Shown piece by piece: positions 17,583 through 27,927 of a DNA stretch of 64,000 bases. Under the pieces are notes generated by a model. It did not search any database. It worked only from the letters and a program-made list of their open reading frames with translations, and was not told the origin of the DNA. This DNA is from Bacteroidota bacterium. Lineage in GTDB: Bacteria; Bacteroidota; Ignavibacteria; Ignavibacteriales; Ignavibacteriaceae. The DNA is taken from NCBI GenBank assembly GCA_021824145.1, contig JAKALM010000009.1, positions 62,001-126,000 of the forward strand. Reading direction: 5' to 3'. The stretch's first letter is position 1. Each line of letters begins with the position of its first letter. The translations under genes were made by a program, and so were the position numbers.

Positions 17583-20567
17583 CTAATTTTTAATTGATAT
17601 TTCATCAATAAACAACCAAGCTTTGCCGCCGGCTGAAACGTGCCATAGCGGACAAACGCCAACATTCTTTGCATAAATTTTTATATACCTTGTTTGAGTA
17701 TCTTCCAACTTCTTTTCAAAATCTTTAATACCTGCAGCGCTATTTTTTTCATCTGGAATATTTTGCACTTCATAAACTTTTGTAAAATTCTCACCATCTG
17801 AAGATATATAATAATCTATTTCCAACGGATAGAAGATCCATGAACCAGTATTTTGTAAAAATGACGCTTGGATTGACGAAACTTTTTCTATTTTTCCTAA
17901 GTCGATTACGGCATCCAAATCATTTCCTTCATATCCTTGCCAAGCATCAGAGTGAAAATTCATTGTCCCTTTTATTCCATCAATCAAACCTAGCGCTCCC
18001 CCGCCAGTATATGATGAGCTGTATTTTGTGTAAAGCTTTATACTTCTTCCTTCAGGAATTTTATTAAAATTTGATATAACAACTTTACTGTATAATCCAT
18101 TTTTATAACAAACAGATTTAAGAGTTGAAGTTTTTGAAATTTTAATCGGCTGCATATATAAATTATTTTTTACAGAAGGATTTGTCCCGTCGATCGTATA
18201 ATAAATTTTAGTTGAATTATCTGTCGATGCTAAACCAACAAAAGTTGAATCTTTAAAAACTCTTTCACCCGAAATAAGATATGGAACCTGCTCAAACGGA
18301 ACATCGATTGAAGATTTTGGTCTAGATGTTGAATCAGATCCCCATTTACTTGGATTTGAACTCATGTAAAAAACAATTTTAGCTCCATTTAATATATCTG
18401 ATTGTTTGAAAAATGTTTTACTATAATTTTTACCATTTAAAGTTGCAGACTGAATATAATAATTAGGATTTCCCGATGAGCTTAATAAATTTTTTGCTTG
18501 AATGACAAATTTCTTTCTATCTTTGACTTTTATTATAACCTTATCAAACATAGGTGTGCCAATTTCATATTCATCTTTTCCAGGGCAAACCGGATAAAAG
18601 CCCATTGCGCTTAATACATACCATGCAGACATCTGTCCACAATCATCATTTCCACAAAGCCCATCAGTACTATCCGTATATAGTTTTGTAACAATTTGAT
18701 GAACCCTTTTCTGAGTTTTCCATGGTTCGCCAGAATAATTATAAAGATAAACCATATGATGACTCGGTTCATTTCCCTGGGCATATTGCCCAATCATTCC
18801 GGTAATATCAGATTGAAATCTTCCGGTAGTTTTTGGATTTGCATTAAATACTTCGTCTAGCACTGAATCAAACTTTGCATCTCCACCCATTAATTTTATC
18901 AATCCATTAACATCTTGTGGAACAAAAAAACTGTACTGCCAAGCATTCGCTTCGGTATAATTTCCGCTCACAGAATATGGGTCAAAAGGTTCAATCCATT
19001 TTCCATTCTTCTTTGCCCTCATTAATAAAGTAGATGGATCAATCAAGTTGGAATAAAACTTCGCTCTATCTATAAAATATTTATAATCTTTTTCCTTACC
19101 TAATGCTTTTGCCATTTTTGCAATGCACCAATCGTCATAAGAATATTCAAGAGTTTTTGAGACGCTTTCATTTTCAAGATCCGCAGGAATATAACCCATC
19201 TCTTTATAATATTTGAGTCCGTTGTCATTCTGCATTGCACTCTTCTTCATCGCATCAAAAGCTTCTTCAACATTGAAGTCTCTAATACCTTTAAAGTAAG
19301 CATCTACTATAACCGGTATGGAATGATAACCAATCATTGTTCCAGTTTCATTTGAAGCAAGCTCCCAAACTGGCAGCAATCCGCTCTCTTTATATTTTTC
19401 TATTAAGGAACGAATCATGTCCAAATCTTTCTTCGGTTCAATAATTGTAAGCAATGGATGCTCTGCGCGGAAGGTATCCCACAATGAAAACACTGTGTAC
19501 ATATCATGGTCTTTCATGGTATGAACTTTTCCATCCATTCCGTAATATCTACCATCAACATCGGAAAAAATATTTGGAGTAATTAAAGCATGATACAACG
19601 CAGTGTAGAAAGTTATTTTATTGTCTTTATTTTTTGACTCAACAATAATTGAAGATAAAGCTTTATTCCATTCTTTATCGGCTTGGTTTTCCACAAGATC
19701 AAAATTCCATCCGGGAATTTCCGCTTCAAGATTTTTTCTTGCTCCTTCAATGCTGACTGATGAAATTCCAACTTTTATCAGAATTTTTTCGCCTGATTCA
19801 GTACTATATCTTACAAAAGCTTTTAAATTTGTTCCTGTTGCGAAAGATTTGCCTTCTACCAAATTGCTGTCATCTGAAATACCGAATGAGTTAAATGGTT
19901 TAGAAAACTCTGCATAAAAATAGACACAACGTTTTTTTGCCCAGCCGGTCGTCTGTCTGTAACCTTTTATAATTCTATTGTTTATTATTTTAATTTCGGC
20001 AGCAGTAGTTTTATTTTGGATTCCATGATCGAGATCTAAAATGATATTTGCTTCATTTGTTTTAGGAAAGGTATATCTTTGAAGTCCAACTCTGCATGTT
20101 GCAGTCAATTCAACTTTAATTTTATAATCTTTAAGAATAACAGAATAATAGCCTGGTTTTGATGTTTCATCTTTATGGCTGAATCTTGAACGATATCCTG
20201 ATCTAGGTTTGTCAATAGAGCCGGGTTCTGTTTTCACTACTCCAGTAGTTGGCATAAATAAAATATCACCATAATCTCCGATACCAGTTCCGCTAAGATG
20301 AGTATGACTGAAGCCCATTATACTGCTATCTGAGTAATTATAACCTGAGCACCAATCCCAGCCTTCAGTGCGTGTATCGGGACTTAGTTGAATCATTCCG
20401 TGAGGTAGAGTTACTCCAGGAAATGTATGTCCGTGCCCTCCGGTGCCAATGAAAGGATTTACAAAATCAGTCAACTTACTTTGCGCCAAAACTTTATTTT
20501 CAACAATAACAACTGTACAAAGGCAAATGAGACTTAAAGATAAAAATTTTTTCATATTAATCTTCAT
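17583..20567 (-). CDS. GH92 family alpha-mannosidase with C-terminal discoidin-like domain
   Basis: The 994-residue exported protein has the GH92 hallmarks DFVNPFIGTGGHGHTFPG near the start, MGFSHTHLSGTG, FSLWDTFRAEHPL and GNDDCGQMSAWYVLSAMGFY (N640-D642). GH92 enzymes are calcium-dependent exo-alpha-mannosidases acting on N-glycans or mannan. After the catalytic part come a chitobiase/FN3-like segment (IYYTIDGTNPSVKNNLYMQP) and a C-terminal F5/8 type C-like domain (SDAWQGYEGNDLDAVIDLG). The ATG overlaps the upstream hydrolase stop by 4 nt (ATGA), so the two are translationally coupled. An alternative start is Met5. Confidence 0.93.
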   Translation of the reverse strand: MKINMKKFLSLSLICLCTVVIVENKVLAQSKLTDFVNPFIGTGGHGHTFPGVTLPHGMIQLSPDTRTEGWDWCSGYNYSDSSIMGFSHTHLSGTGIGDYGDILFMPTTGVVKTEPGSIDKPRSGYRSRFSHKDETSKPGYYSVILKDYKIKVELTATCRVGLQRYTFPKTNEANIILDLDHGIQNKTTAAEIKIINNRIIKGYRQTTGWAKKRCVYFYAEFSKPFNSFGISDDSNLVEGKSFATGTNLKAFVRYSTESGEKILIKVGISSVSIEGARKNLEAEIPGWNFDLVENQADKEWNKALSSIIVESKNKDNKITFYTALYHALITPNIFSDVDGRYYGMDGKVHTMKDHDMYTVFSLWDTFRAEHPLLTIIEPKKDLDMIRSLIEKYKESGLLPVWELASNETGTMIGYHSIPVIVDAYFKGIRDFNVEEAFDAMKKSAMQNDNGLKYYKEMGYIPADLENESVSKTLEYSYDDWCIAKMAKALGKEKDYKYFIDRAKFYSNLIDPSTLLMRAKKNGKWIEPFDPYSVSGNYTEANAWQYSFFVPQDVNGLIKLMGGDAKFDSVLDEVFNANPKTTGRFQSDITGMIGQYAQGNEPSHHMVYLYNYSGEPWKTQKRVHQIVTKLYTDSTDGLCGNDDCGQMSAWYVLSAMGFYPVCPGKDEYEIGTPMFDKVIIKVKDRKKFVIQAKNLLSSSGNPNYYIQSATLNGKNYSKTFFKQSDILNGAKIVFYMSSNPSKWGSDSTSRPKSSIDVPFEQVPYLISGERVFKDSTFVGLASTDNSTKIYYTIDGTNPSVKNNLYMQPIKISKTSTLKSVCYKNGLYSKVVISNFNKIPEGRSIKLYTKYSSSYTGGGALGLIDGIKGTMNFHSDAWQGYEGNDLDAVIDLGKIEKVSSIQASFLQNTGSWIFYPLEIDYYISSDGENFTKVYEVQNIPDEKNSAAGIKDFEKKLEDTQTRYIKIYAKNVGVCPLWHVSAGGKAWLFIDEISIKN

Positions 20568-23071
20568 TGTTCAACAAAATCTCCATTCTTTAAACTCCAG
20601 TCATTACCGAAATAACCAGTAAATTTTACGCCGGCACTGTCTGACTTTAGAATATCTGAATTATAAATTACAACATCTGGAAAACTTTCATATTGATCAA
20701 AATAAGGCGCTAGATTTGCAAGCTGCATTCCTCTTAAACCCGTCCCCGAAATAACTCCAACGCTTGCAACATTGCTATCGATTCTTGGTCTAATCATCAA
20801 GCAAGTATAATCATTTCCTTTAAGCACTTTATTTCCAATGGTTATTTTATCATTATCAACTTGAATTGGAGAATCTTTGAGAAGTTTATTCCAAGCTGAA
20901 TTTGTTTGTGCATTACCAAAAAGTATCACACTTCTATCTTTGTATTTCTCAAGCGTGAATTCATCATCAGGTATTATCTCAATTGCACTATTTCCTTGGT
21001 ACCAAACTTTCTCTGCATCGCATCTTACTTTTTCCAAAGCCCATTTATTTTCTGCTTTATCTCCATGGGTACCATAAACAAAAAGAACATCATGATTAAA
21101 CGCTTCTCTAAAGTTGCCGCAACGATCTGGATATTTATCATTGATATTAATTGCGTTTATCTGTTTCCATTTACCATCAACTAATTTCAAATATATCTTT
21201 CCATTTGCATGAATATTTATGTTTGAAACAAATTGTCCATCTATTAAAACCGTAATAGATTTATCGGATTCTAACATTGAAGGATCAATAGAAAAAGTTT
21301 CGATGTTGCTTGTAGTACCAATAAATTCTCTTTTACCAGGTTCAAGAGAAATTTTGATTCTGCTTAATTTTTGTTGCTCAATTTGATTTATAATTTCCAC
21401 CCAATAATCTTTTGAAGAAATAGCGGGATTGGCAGTAATAAAATCAATATTATCTACCATGCTATTATTAGCAACTGCATGATGAGAGAAGAAGTCAAAA
21501 AGAGGTGCCCAGTCGACGCAATCTGCGCCAGGTTCATCTGAAACATCCCACCAGTGTCCGGCGCCTGGTTCGACATAATAGATGAAATCTTTATGAAATT
21601 TAGATAAAACTTTCACCATTGATTCGGCTTGTTCAGGTGGAACATTATCATCAGCGGAACCTTGAAGAATATAAATTCCATTGGGTTTTAAATTTGTAGC
21701 AAACGCATAAGTGTCGCTTTGCTTCATCGAACGAACCAGCATTTTTGTTACGTCAGTAGAATCTTTTAAAGAATTTATTCGATATGACCAATAGCTTATC
21801 CAACCGGCGCTTGGACCGATTGCACCAAACAAATCAGGATAATTTACCCCCAAATGCCATACGCCATGTCCACCCATTGAATGTCCGGTTAAATAAATTC
21901 TATTTTCATCTGGATTAAATTCTTTCTTCGCAATATTTAAAACTTCAAGCGCATCCATTCGTCCCCAATTTTCCCAATCATAACCATAAGGGCGCCGGTT
22001 GGTTGGACATACAATATATCCCCAGTCTTTATGATAATATGCATTAGCTTGATTGATCGCTTCAACACCTGCGCCGTGCAAGCTAAGGAAAAGAGCAGGT
22101 TTGTTTTTTAAATTTATTGGTGGATTAACTGCATAGTATTGAACACTGCCATCTATTTTGCTGATAAATGTTTCTTTATGAGTTTCGTTAGAATTTACTA
22201 CATTTAATTCAATTGATGATGAAGAAATAACATCATCATTTCCATTTGGACTTATTTTTTTTACAAGCTGAATATTTAGCTTTATCTTTCTAGTGTTTTT
22301 CTGTACTGGAAGTTTTATTCTAAAAGCAACTTTATAAATTGAAAGCGGAACAATATCATTTACCGGATAATAATTCGGAGTAGAATTCTTAGACCAAGTT
22401 TTTGCGTACAATCCTTTATAAAAATTTTCTGTGGCATTTAGAAATGGAACCGCACCAAAAGTGTCAACTTCTTTATTAACAATTAAATCCGGAATTGTTA
22501 AATCTTTATCGTCAATAAGTAATCCATTTTCTCTCGTATTAAGTATCGCTTTAAAGTATCCTCTTCTAATCAAAAAAAGGAAATCATTAATACCTTTATG
22601 CAATTTGACAGGAACCAATGAGTAATCAAATCTCGGCGCCCAGCTTTCAAATGTATCTTGATCACGATATGGATTTCCAGAACGCTCAATCCCATTAATA
22701 TATACTTTACTCTGCCCCATTCCTTCCAGAATTGCAACTTGATCCTTGTTGGAATTATAACTGAAATAAATATATGCGTATGTAAGAGAATCATTTCTAA
22801 TCCAACCGGTTGAGTCGGTTTCAATTTTTTTCCACGTTCCTATTATTTTATCATTTGATTTTATTTGTTCATTTGCCGACGGAGCTTTCCATACGCCTGT
22901 AACAAGTGAAGCAGAAATTACATCTGGAGATATTATTCCTTTGCTAATATCATTATTTAATTTGATTACCAAACCATCTTTAAATAAAACCGAATCCATG
23001 GATTGGCAGTTTGATTTGAATGAGAATAAAAATAGTATTATTATTAAAAAAATAATCTGTACTCTAAACAT
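20564..23071 (-). CDS. Secreted alpha/beta hydrolase (S9/esterase type)
   Basis: The 835-residue protein has a signal peptide and an N-terminal beta-rich region (to about 310). An alpha/beta-hydrolase domain follows: oxyanion segment LFLSLHGAG, nucleophile S398 in GHSMGGHG, acid D474 or D475 in GSADDNV, and H506 in GAGHWWD. The C-terminal ~300 residues continue with beta-rich sequence. It could be a carbohydrate esterase or a prolyl-oligopeptidase-like peptidase; the neighbouring GH92 and GH2 genes favour action on glycans or glycopeptides. It has an AAGGA site before the ATG and is divergent from the GH2 gene. Confidence 0.8.
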   Translation of the reverse strand: MFRVQIIFLIIILFLFSFKSNCQSMDSVLFKDGLVIKLNNDISKGIISPDVISASLVTGVWKAPSANEQIKSNDKIIGTWKKIETDSTGWIRNDSLTYAYIYFSYNSNKDQVAILEGMGQSKVYINGIERSGNPYRDQDTFESWAPRFDYSLVPVKLHKGINDFLFLIRRGYFKAILNTRENGLLIDDKDLTIPDLIVNKEVDTFGAVPFLNATENFYKGLYAKTWSKNSTPNYYPVNDIVPLSIYKVAFRIKLPVQKNTRKIKLNIQLVKKISPNGNDDVISSSSIELNVVNSNETHKETFISKIDGSVQYYAVNPPINLKNKPALFLSLHGAGVEAINQANAYYHKDWGYIVCPTNRRPYGYDWENWGRMDALEVLNIAKKEFNPDENRIYLTGHSMGGHGVWHLGVNYPDLFGAIGPSAGWISYWSYRINSLKDSTDVTKMLVRSMKQSDTYAFATNLKPNGIYILQGSADDNVPPEQAESMVKVLSKFHKDFIYYVEPGAGHWWDVSDEPGADCVDWAPLFDFFSHHAVANNSMVDNIDFITANPAISSKDYWVEIINQIEQQKLSRIKISLEPGKREFIGTTSNIETFSIDPSMLESDKSITVLIDGQFVSNINIHANGKIYLKLVDGKWKQINAININDKYPDRCGNFREAFNHDVLFVYGTHGDKAENKWALEKVRCDAEKVWYQGNSAIEIIPDDEFTLEKYKDRSVILFGNAQTNSAWNKLLKDSPIQVDNDKITIGNKVLKGNDYTCLMIRPRIDSNVASVGVISGTGLRGMQLANLAPYFDQYESFPDVVIYNSDILKSDSAGVKFTGYFGNDWSLKNGDFVEQ

Positions 23072-23288
23072 ATCCTTCTCCGTTCTAAGAATTTGTTTAC
23101 GATAAAATTTAGTGGTTCAACTTTGAACTCATCTTCAAAAAGTTCGAAATTTATTTTTTATTAAAATAAACATATCTAAAATCGAATAAAAAAAGTTATA
23201 ATTTTTTTCTGTTCTAATCTTGCAATGAATAATATTATTTCTAATTTCATTGTTAAAAAATGAAGAAACATTAAAAAAAGGTGATTTT

Positions 23289-25817
23289 ATGAAAATAAAA
23301 TATGTATTACTCAAAATGATTACAAAGAAAGTTTTCTTATTCATTATTATACTTTCTTCATTTCAAATTATATCAAACTTAAGTTTTGCTTCAATGCCGA
23401 TTAAGCAAAGCATAACAAATAAGATAATCAATCCCTTACAATTCAAATCAGAAGAAAAATTTCTTCTTGATTATAACTGGAAATTTCATCTGGGAAATTC
23501 AGCTTCGCCTGAAAAAGATTTTGGATTTGGATTAGATGAATTATTTGCCAAAGCGGGAGAAGCCAGTGGCCCAGCAAATTCAAATTTTAATGACAGTACA
23601 TGGAGAACTATAAATCTTCCACACGACTGGGCAGTTGAATTAAACTTTGTTTATGAAAATAATGATGCCATTAAAGACCATGGCTACAAACCTCTTGGAA
23701 GACAGTTTCCGGAAACTTCCATCGGTTGGTATAGAAAATCTTTTACAATTCCTGAATCATCTAAGGGTAAAATATTTTCCATAAAATTTGATGGTGTATT
23801 CCGCGATTGTATGGTTTGGTTAAATGGATTATTCTTGGGAAGAAATTTAAGTGGATACAACGAATTCTCTTTTGATGTTTCTGATTATATAAAATTCGGA
23901 CAAAAAAATTTTCTTGTTGTAAGAGTTAATGCTACTCAATCGGAAGGATGGTTCTATGAAGGTGCGGGAATTTATCGGCATGTTTGGCTGCTGGAATATT
24001 CACCGCTTCATATTCCATTGTACGGAACTTACGTAAACACCAAAGTTTCCAGAAACACAGCGGTTGTTAATATCGAAACTCAGATCTTCAATCAAAGTGA
24101 AAGAAAAAACAGCGGTAAACTTTATTCATTTATTTTGGATGAAAAAGGAAATGAGGTAGCTTCAACAGAATCTACTTTTGCAGAGGTTAAAAGTTATGAG
24201 AAAATAAATTTTAAGCAAAAAATTCAAATCAAAAATCCTCATCTCTGGTCGCTGGAAGATCCATATCTTTACAAAGTTGTTCAGGTGATTAAGAATGGAG
24301 ATAATTTTGTAGACCGGAAAGAAACTACTTTTGGAATTCGTACAATTAGATTTGATAAAGACAGCGGTTTCTTTCTTAATGGAACGAGAATAGAATTGAA
24401 AGGCACTTGCAATCATCAGGATCATGCAGGTGTTGGTTCTGCATTGCCAGATGGACTCCAATACTTTAGAATTAAAAAGCTGAAAGAGTTTGGCTGCAAT
24501 GCAATAAGAACTAGCCATAATCCACCAACGCCAGAATTGCTTGAAGCTTGCGACAAACTTGGTATGCTTGTTATGGATGAAAACCGTTATATGGGAAATA
24601 CATATGAAATAAAATCACTATTTAAAAATCTAATTCTTCGAGATCGAAATCATCCTTCTGTTATTATCTGGTCGCTTGGCAATGAAGAATGGAAAATACA
24701 AAACAACAACATTGGAAAAGGTATTGCTGAATCATTTATGAGAATTATAAAGAAGTTTGATCCTTCCAGACTTTGCACATATGCTGCAAATAATGGAGGA
24801 CATTTTGATGGAATCAATAGCGTTATTCAGGTAAGAGGATTTAATTATTACATTGGCGATATTGATAAATATAGAAAAGAACATCCTAATCAGCCGATAT
24901 TAGGATCCGAACAAGCTAGCACACTTTGTACTCGAGGAATTTATGTTAATGATACTGTGAATTGTTATATGAGCGATTATGATTTGAATGAGCCCGGTTG
25001 GGGCAATACAGCAGAATCCTGGTGGAAGTTTTTTGATGCAAGAAAATGGCTTGCCGGCGGGTTTGTCTGGACCGGCTTTGACTACCGAGGCGAGCCCACA
25101 CCCTATAACTGGCCATGCATAAATTCGCATTTCGGTATTCTTGATGTTTGCGGTTTTCCAAAAAATATTTTTTACTATTACAAATCATGGTGGACAAATG
25201 AAGATGTCCTTCATATCTTTCCTCACTGGAACTGGAAGGGAAAAGAAGGTAAACCAATTGATGTATGGTGTTTCAGCAACTGTGACAGCGTTGAACTTTT
25301 CCTTAACGGCAAAAATCTTGGCACAAAAAAGATGGAAAAGGATTCTCACTTAGAGTGGAAAATACCTTATGAGCCAGGTACTCTTGAAGCTCTCGGCTGG
25401 AGGAATGGGAAACTTATTCACGATAAAGTTGAGACAACCGGAGAACCATCTTCAATCAAATTAACTCCAGACCGTTCAACAATAAATTCAGATGGAGAAG
25501 ACGTTTCAGTTATTACAGTTTCTGTTTTGGATTCAAAAGGAAGAGAAGTTCCAACAGCAAATAATTTAATCCATTTTGAAATTAAAGGTGCAGGAAAAAT
25601 TATTGGTGTAGGAAACGGTAATCCGAGCAGTCATGAAAAAGACAAATATATAAATTGTGGTTATCAGCGGAAATTATTTAACGGGAAATGCTCTATAATT
25701 ATTTTATCCGATCGTAAACCAGGAGAAATAATTTTAAAAGCTACTTCTGATGGATTAAGAACGACCGAAACTAAGATTGATACTCAAAATTCATCTTCTT
25801 TACTACCTATAATGTAA
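23289..25817 (+). CDS. GH2 family glycoside hydrolase (beta-galactosidase type) with DUF4982
   Basis: The ATG at 23289 follows AAAGGTG; an in-frame TTG 39 bp earlier is less likely. The 842-residue protein has a signal sequence, the GH2 jelly-roll domain (about 60-210, WRTINLPHDWAVE), an Ig-like domain, and a TIM barrel with FNGTRIELKGTCNHQDH-like sequence (actual text FLNGTRIELKGTCNHQDH). The acid/base is the first Glu of SLGNEEW (residue 466), and the likely nucleophile is Glu541 in LGSEQAST. C-terminal DUF4982 and a GH2 C5-like domain follow. Secreted relatives are beta-galactosidases, with beta-mannosidase or glucuronidase also possible. It is divergent from the hydrolase/GH92/CBM9 genes. 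Confidence 0.9.
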   Translation: MKIKYVLLKMITKKVFLFIIILSSFQIISNLSFASMPIKQSITNKIINPLQFKSEEKFLLDYNWKFHLGNSASPEKDFGFGLDELFAKAGEASGPANSNFNDSTWRTINLPHDWAVELNFVYENNDAIKDHGYKPLGRQFPETSIGWYRKSFTIPESSKGKIFSIKFDGVFRDCMVWLNGLFLGRNLSGYNEFSFDVSDYIKFGQKNFLVVRVNATQSEGWFYEGAGIYRHVWLLEYSPLHIPLYGTYVNTKVSRNTAVVNIETQIFNQSERKNSGKLYSFILDEKGNEVASTESTFAEVKSYEKINFKQKIQIKNPHLWSLEDPYLYKVVQVIKNGDNFVDRKETTFGIRTIRFDKDSGFFLNGTRIELKGTCNHQDHAGVGSALPDGLQYFRIKKLKEFGCNAIRTSHNPPTPELLEACDKLGMLVMDENRYMGNTYEIKSLFKNLILRDRNHPSVIIWSLGNEEWKIQNNNIGKGIAESFMRIIKKFDPSRLCTYAANNGGHFDGINSVIQVRGFNYYIGDIDKYRKEHPNQPILGSEQASTLCTRGIYVNDTVNCYMSDYDLNEPGWGNTAESWWKFFDARKWLAGGFVWTGFDYRGEPTPYNWPCINSHFGILDVCGFPKNIFYYYKSWWTNEDVLHIFPHWNWKGKEGKPIDVWCFSNCDSVELFLNGKNLGTKKMEKDSHLEWKIPYEPGTLEALGWRNGKLIHDKVETTGEPSSIKLTPDRSTINSDGEDVSVITVSVLDSKGREVPTANNLIHFEIKGAGKIIGVGNGNPSSHEKDKYINCGYQRKLFNGKCSIIILSDRKPGEIILKATSDGLRTTETKIDTQNSSSLLPIM

Positions 25818-25887
25818 AATAATTATTGTTGGTGGGAAGTATGAATTTATTTTTTGCGAAGAATTAGCTTTATAATCTCAAAAAAAA

Positions 25888-25915
25888 ATGCGAACTATTT
25901 TTCAATAGTTCGCAT
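25888..25915 (-). terminator. Terminator hairpin downstream of tRNA-Asn
   Basis: ATGCGAACTATT (25888-25899) pairs with AATAGTTCGCAT (25904-25915) around a 4-base loop. Read on the minus strand, the hairpin is followed by about nine T residues, so it terminates the tRNA transcript. On the plus strand the T stretch is weaker (ATCTTTTGTTTTT), but it may also end the GH2 transcript. Confidence 0.85.
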
Positions 25916-25927
25916 ATCTTTTGTTTT

Positions 25928-26002
25928 TGGCTCCGCGAGCAGGGCTCGAACCTGCAACCCTTCGGTTAACAGCCGAATGCTCCACCATTGAGCTATCGCG
26001 GA
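25928..26002 (-). tRNA. tRNA-Asn (anticodon GTT), CCA encoded
   Basis: Read on the minus strand, the acceptor stem TCCGCGA pairs with TCGCGGA, followed by discriminator G and an encoded CCA. The anticodon arm is TTCGG-CTGTTAA-CCGAA, giving anticodon GTT. The T arm contains GGTTCGA. The length is 75 nt including CCA. A terminator lies 12 bp downstream. Confidence 0.95.
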
Positions 26003-26117
26003 ATAATTTTTTTATCTTTTTTAAGAAATTATTATTTAAAAAATAACTCTAAAAGAGAGATCAAAAATAAAGACAAATGCTAAATTTGTCAAGATTAATT
26101 ATGATCTAAAAATTTAA

Positions 26118-26811
26118 TTTTTTTGGATTAAAATTCATCCTTTCAATGTAATTGGTGTTTTGAATCCAAAAGGTCAAACAGCAATGGGAAATGGCCAGAA
26201 TTATATTATTATTGCACCATTTACTATCCAAACAAAAATGTTAAGATGGACATGTGTGAACGTAATTCTAGTATCAGCAAAATCTTCGGCTGCTATTAAA
26301 GATGCCGAACAGCAAATTACTGAAACGCTGAGGTCAAGAAATCATCTGCAATCATGATAACTTAATGATTTTACAGTAAGAACTCAAACAGATATTGCTA
26401 ACGCAGCAGAATCTACTTTAAGAATTTTAACAATTCTTTTAGCAAGTATTGCTCTGTTTCATTAATTGTTGTTGGAATGGGAATAATGGACATAATGCTT
26501 GTCCCAGCAACAGAGAGAACTAGAGAAATTGGTATTATAAGATCTATTGGATCAAGAAAAAAAATATATTATTTCAATTTTTAATTGAAGTAATTATGAT
26601 TAGTCTTTTAAGAGGATTAATTGGAGTAATTTTAGGCATAATAACATCTTATCTAATTTCTTCAATAGCAAATTGGACTACGTTAATTTTACACAAATCC
26701 ATAATTTTGTCATTCGGCTTTTTTCAGGTGCTGTAGGAATTTTTTTTTGGATTTTATCCTGCAAGAAAAGTTGCTCTACTAAATCCTATAGAGGCATTAA
26801 GATTTGAATAA
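26118..26811 (+). pseudogene. Decayed MacB-type ABC transporter permease remnant
   Basis: Three frames together spell the C-terminal half of a MacB/FtsX permease: IHPFNVIGVLNPKGQ, CVNVILVSAKS, NDFTVRTQTDIANAAESTLR, GIMDIMLVPATERTREIGII and YPARKVALLNPIEALRFE. The frame is broken by two adjacent stops (TGA TAA at 26355-26360). There are also single-base indels at T-runs near 26457, 26573, 26717 and 26745. The N-terminal half, including the first membrane helix, is missing, and neither a MacA nor an ATPase gene is nearby. This is a dead remnant rather than an expressed gene. Confidence 0.85.
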
Positions 26812-26839
26812 AATAATGCCGTTAACTTTATAATTTATT

Positions 26840-27868
26840 TTAATAAGCGAAACCTAAAGATATATAATGCACATTGCCAAATAATCCAAAAGGTTCCATT
26901 GCATAATCAACACGAATCGGGATATTAGAAACGTTGGCTTTAACACCAATGCCGGCAGTCCAGCTCCTTTCATCATAATTAACTAAATATCCAAAACGTG
27001 CTGTAAACATATCGAAGAAATGATATTCTGCACCAAACTTTACTCTTTCTCTATAATCTCTTGGATGGTTAGATTCAAAACTTAAAATAATTGAACGTGC
27101 AGTTTCGTTATCAAAAATAAATTTAAGTGGCTGAACAGTTGCACTAAAGCTTATAGAAAATGGAAGTGGAAAATTTTCACTTTCATATGCAAGTGATCTT
27201 GAAACATTATAGATTGTTGCGCCGAAAGTAATTCCATTATATTGAAAGTCATAAAATGTTCCAACGTCAGCAGCGATTGTGCCAAGTACATATTTCTTTT
27301 CTTGCAAAGATTTTAAAAGATTAGGATCACCTAAAGAATCTCCAGCGGTTGCAATCCATGCGCTGCCTAAATCTTGTCGTGCATATTTTACATGTACTCC
27401 ATATGAAAATCGTTCACTTACTTTTTGCGAGAAAGCAACGCCAACAGCAATCGCTGTAGGAGAAAATGTTCCAGTTTCTATATATCCTTGATCATTTGCG
27501 GCACGCATTGTTTGATAAAAAGTTCCATAGTCCATTGCTAAAATGCTTAAACCTAAAACACCAAAGTCACCAATATGAATAGAAGCTCCAATAGCATTAT
27601 AATTAATGTCTGCAATACCTTGAGTTCTATTTAAACTTATATCAATATTGTTTGGTACTTCTCCAAGTAATGCGGGGTTCCAAAAAATAGCATTTGAATT
27701 AAAAGTAGTTGTAACTCCAACTCCCCCTCTACCCATAACTTCTGCCGATACAGGATTTTCTAAAAATCTAAAACCAACTTGTGCTCGTTTAACCTGAGCA
27801 TTTATTAAACTTACAAATGATAAACTTAATAGAAAACCTATAATTAAAAACTTTGTAATAATTTTCAT
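26840..27868 (-). CDS. PorV/PorQ-family outer-membrane protein
   Basis: The ATG at 27868 has a strong GGAGG 5 nt upstream and starts a signal peptide (MKIITKFLIIGFLLSLSFVS...NAQ). The 342-residue protein has the PorV/PorQ opening: VGFRFLENPVSAEVMGRGG, then SNAIFWNPALLGEVPNN. Barrel strands end in GNVHYISLGFAY. PorV acts as the shuttle for T9SS substrates at the outer membrane; PorQ-like paralogues have wider roles. It is third in a minus-strand trio after the TonB receptor and a large exported protein, 59 bp after the latter. Confidence 0.85.
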   Translation of the reverse strand: MKIITKFLIIGFLLSLSFVSLINAQVKRAQVGFRFLENPVSAEVMGRGGVGVTTTFNSNAIFWNPALLGEVPNNIDISLNRTQGIADINYNAIGASIHIGDFGVLGLSILAMDYGTFYQTMRAANDQGYIETGTFSPTAIAVGVAFSQKVSERFSYGVHVKYARQDLGSAWIATAGDSLGDPNLLKSLQEKKYVLGTIAADVGTFYDFQYNGITFGATIYNVSRSLAYESENFPLPFSISFSATVQPLKFIFDNETARSIILSFESNHPRDYRERVKFGAEYHFFDMFTARFGYLVNYDERSWTAGIGVKANVSNIPIRVDYAMEPFGLFGNVHYISLGFAY

Positions 27869-27927
27869 CAAAACCTCCATTAAAACCAAAAATGGCAAAT
27901 GTGTATAATCATTTTATTTCTTTCTTA

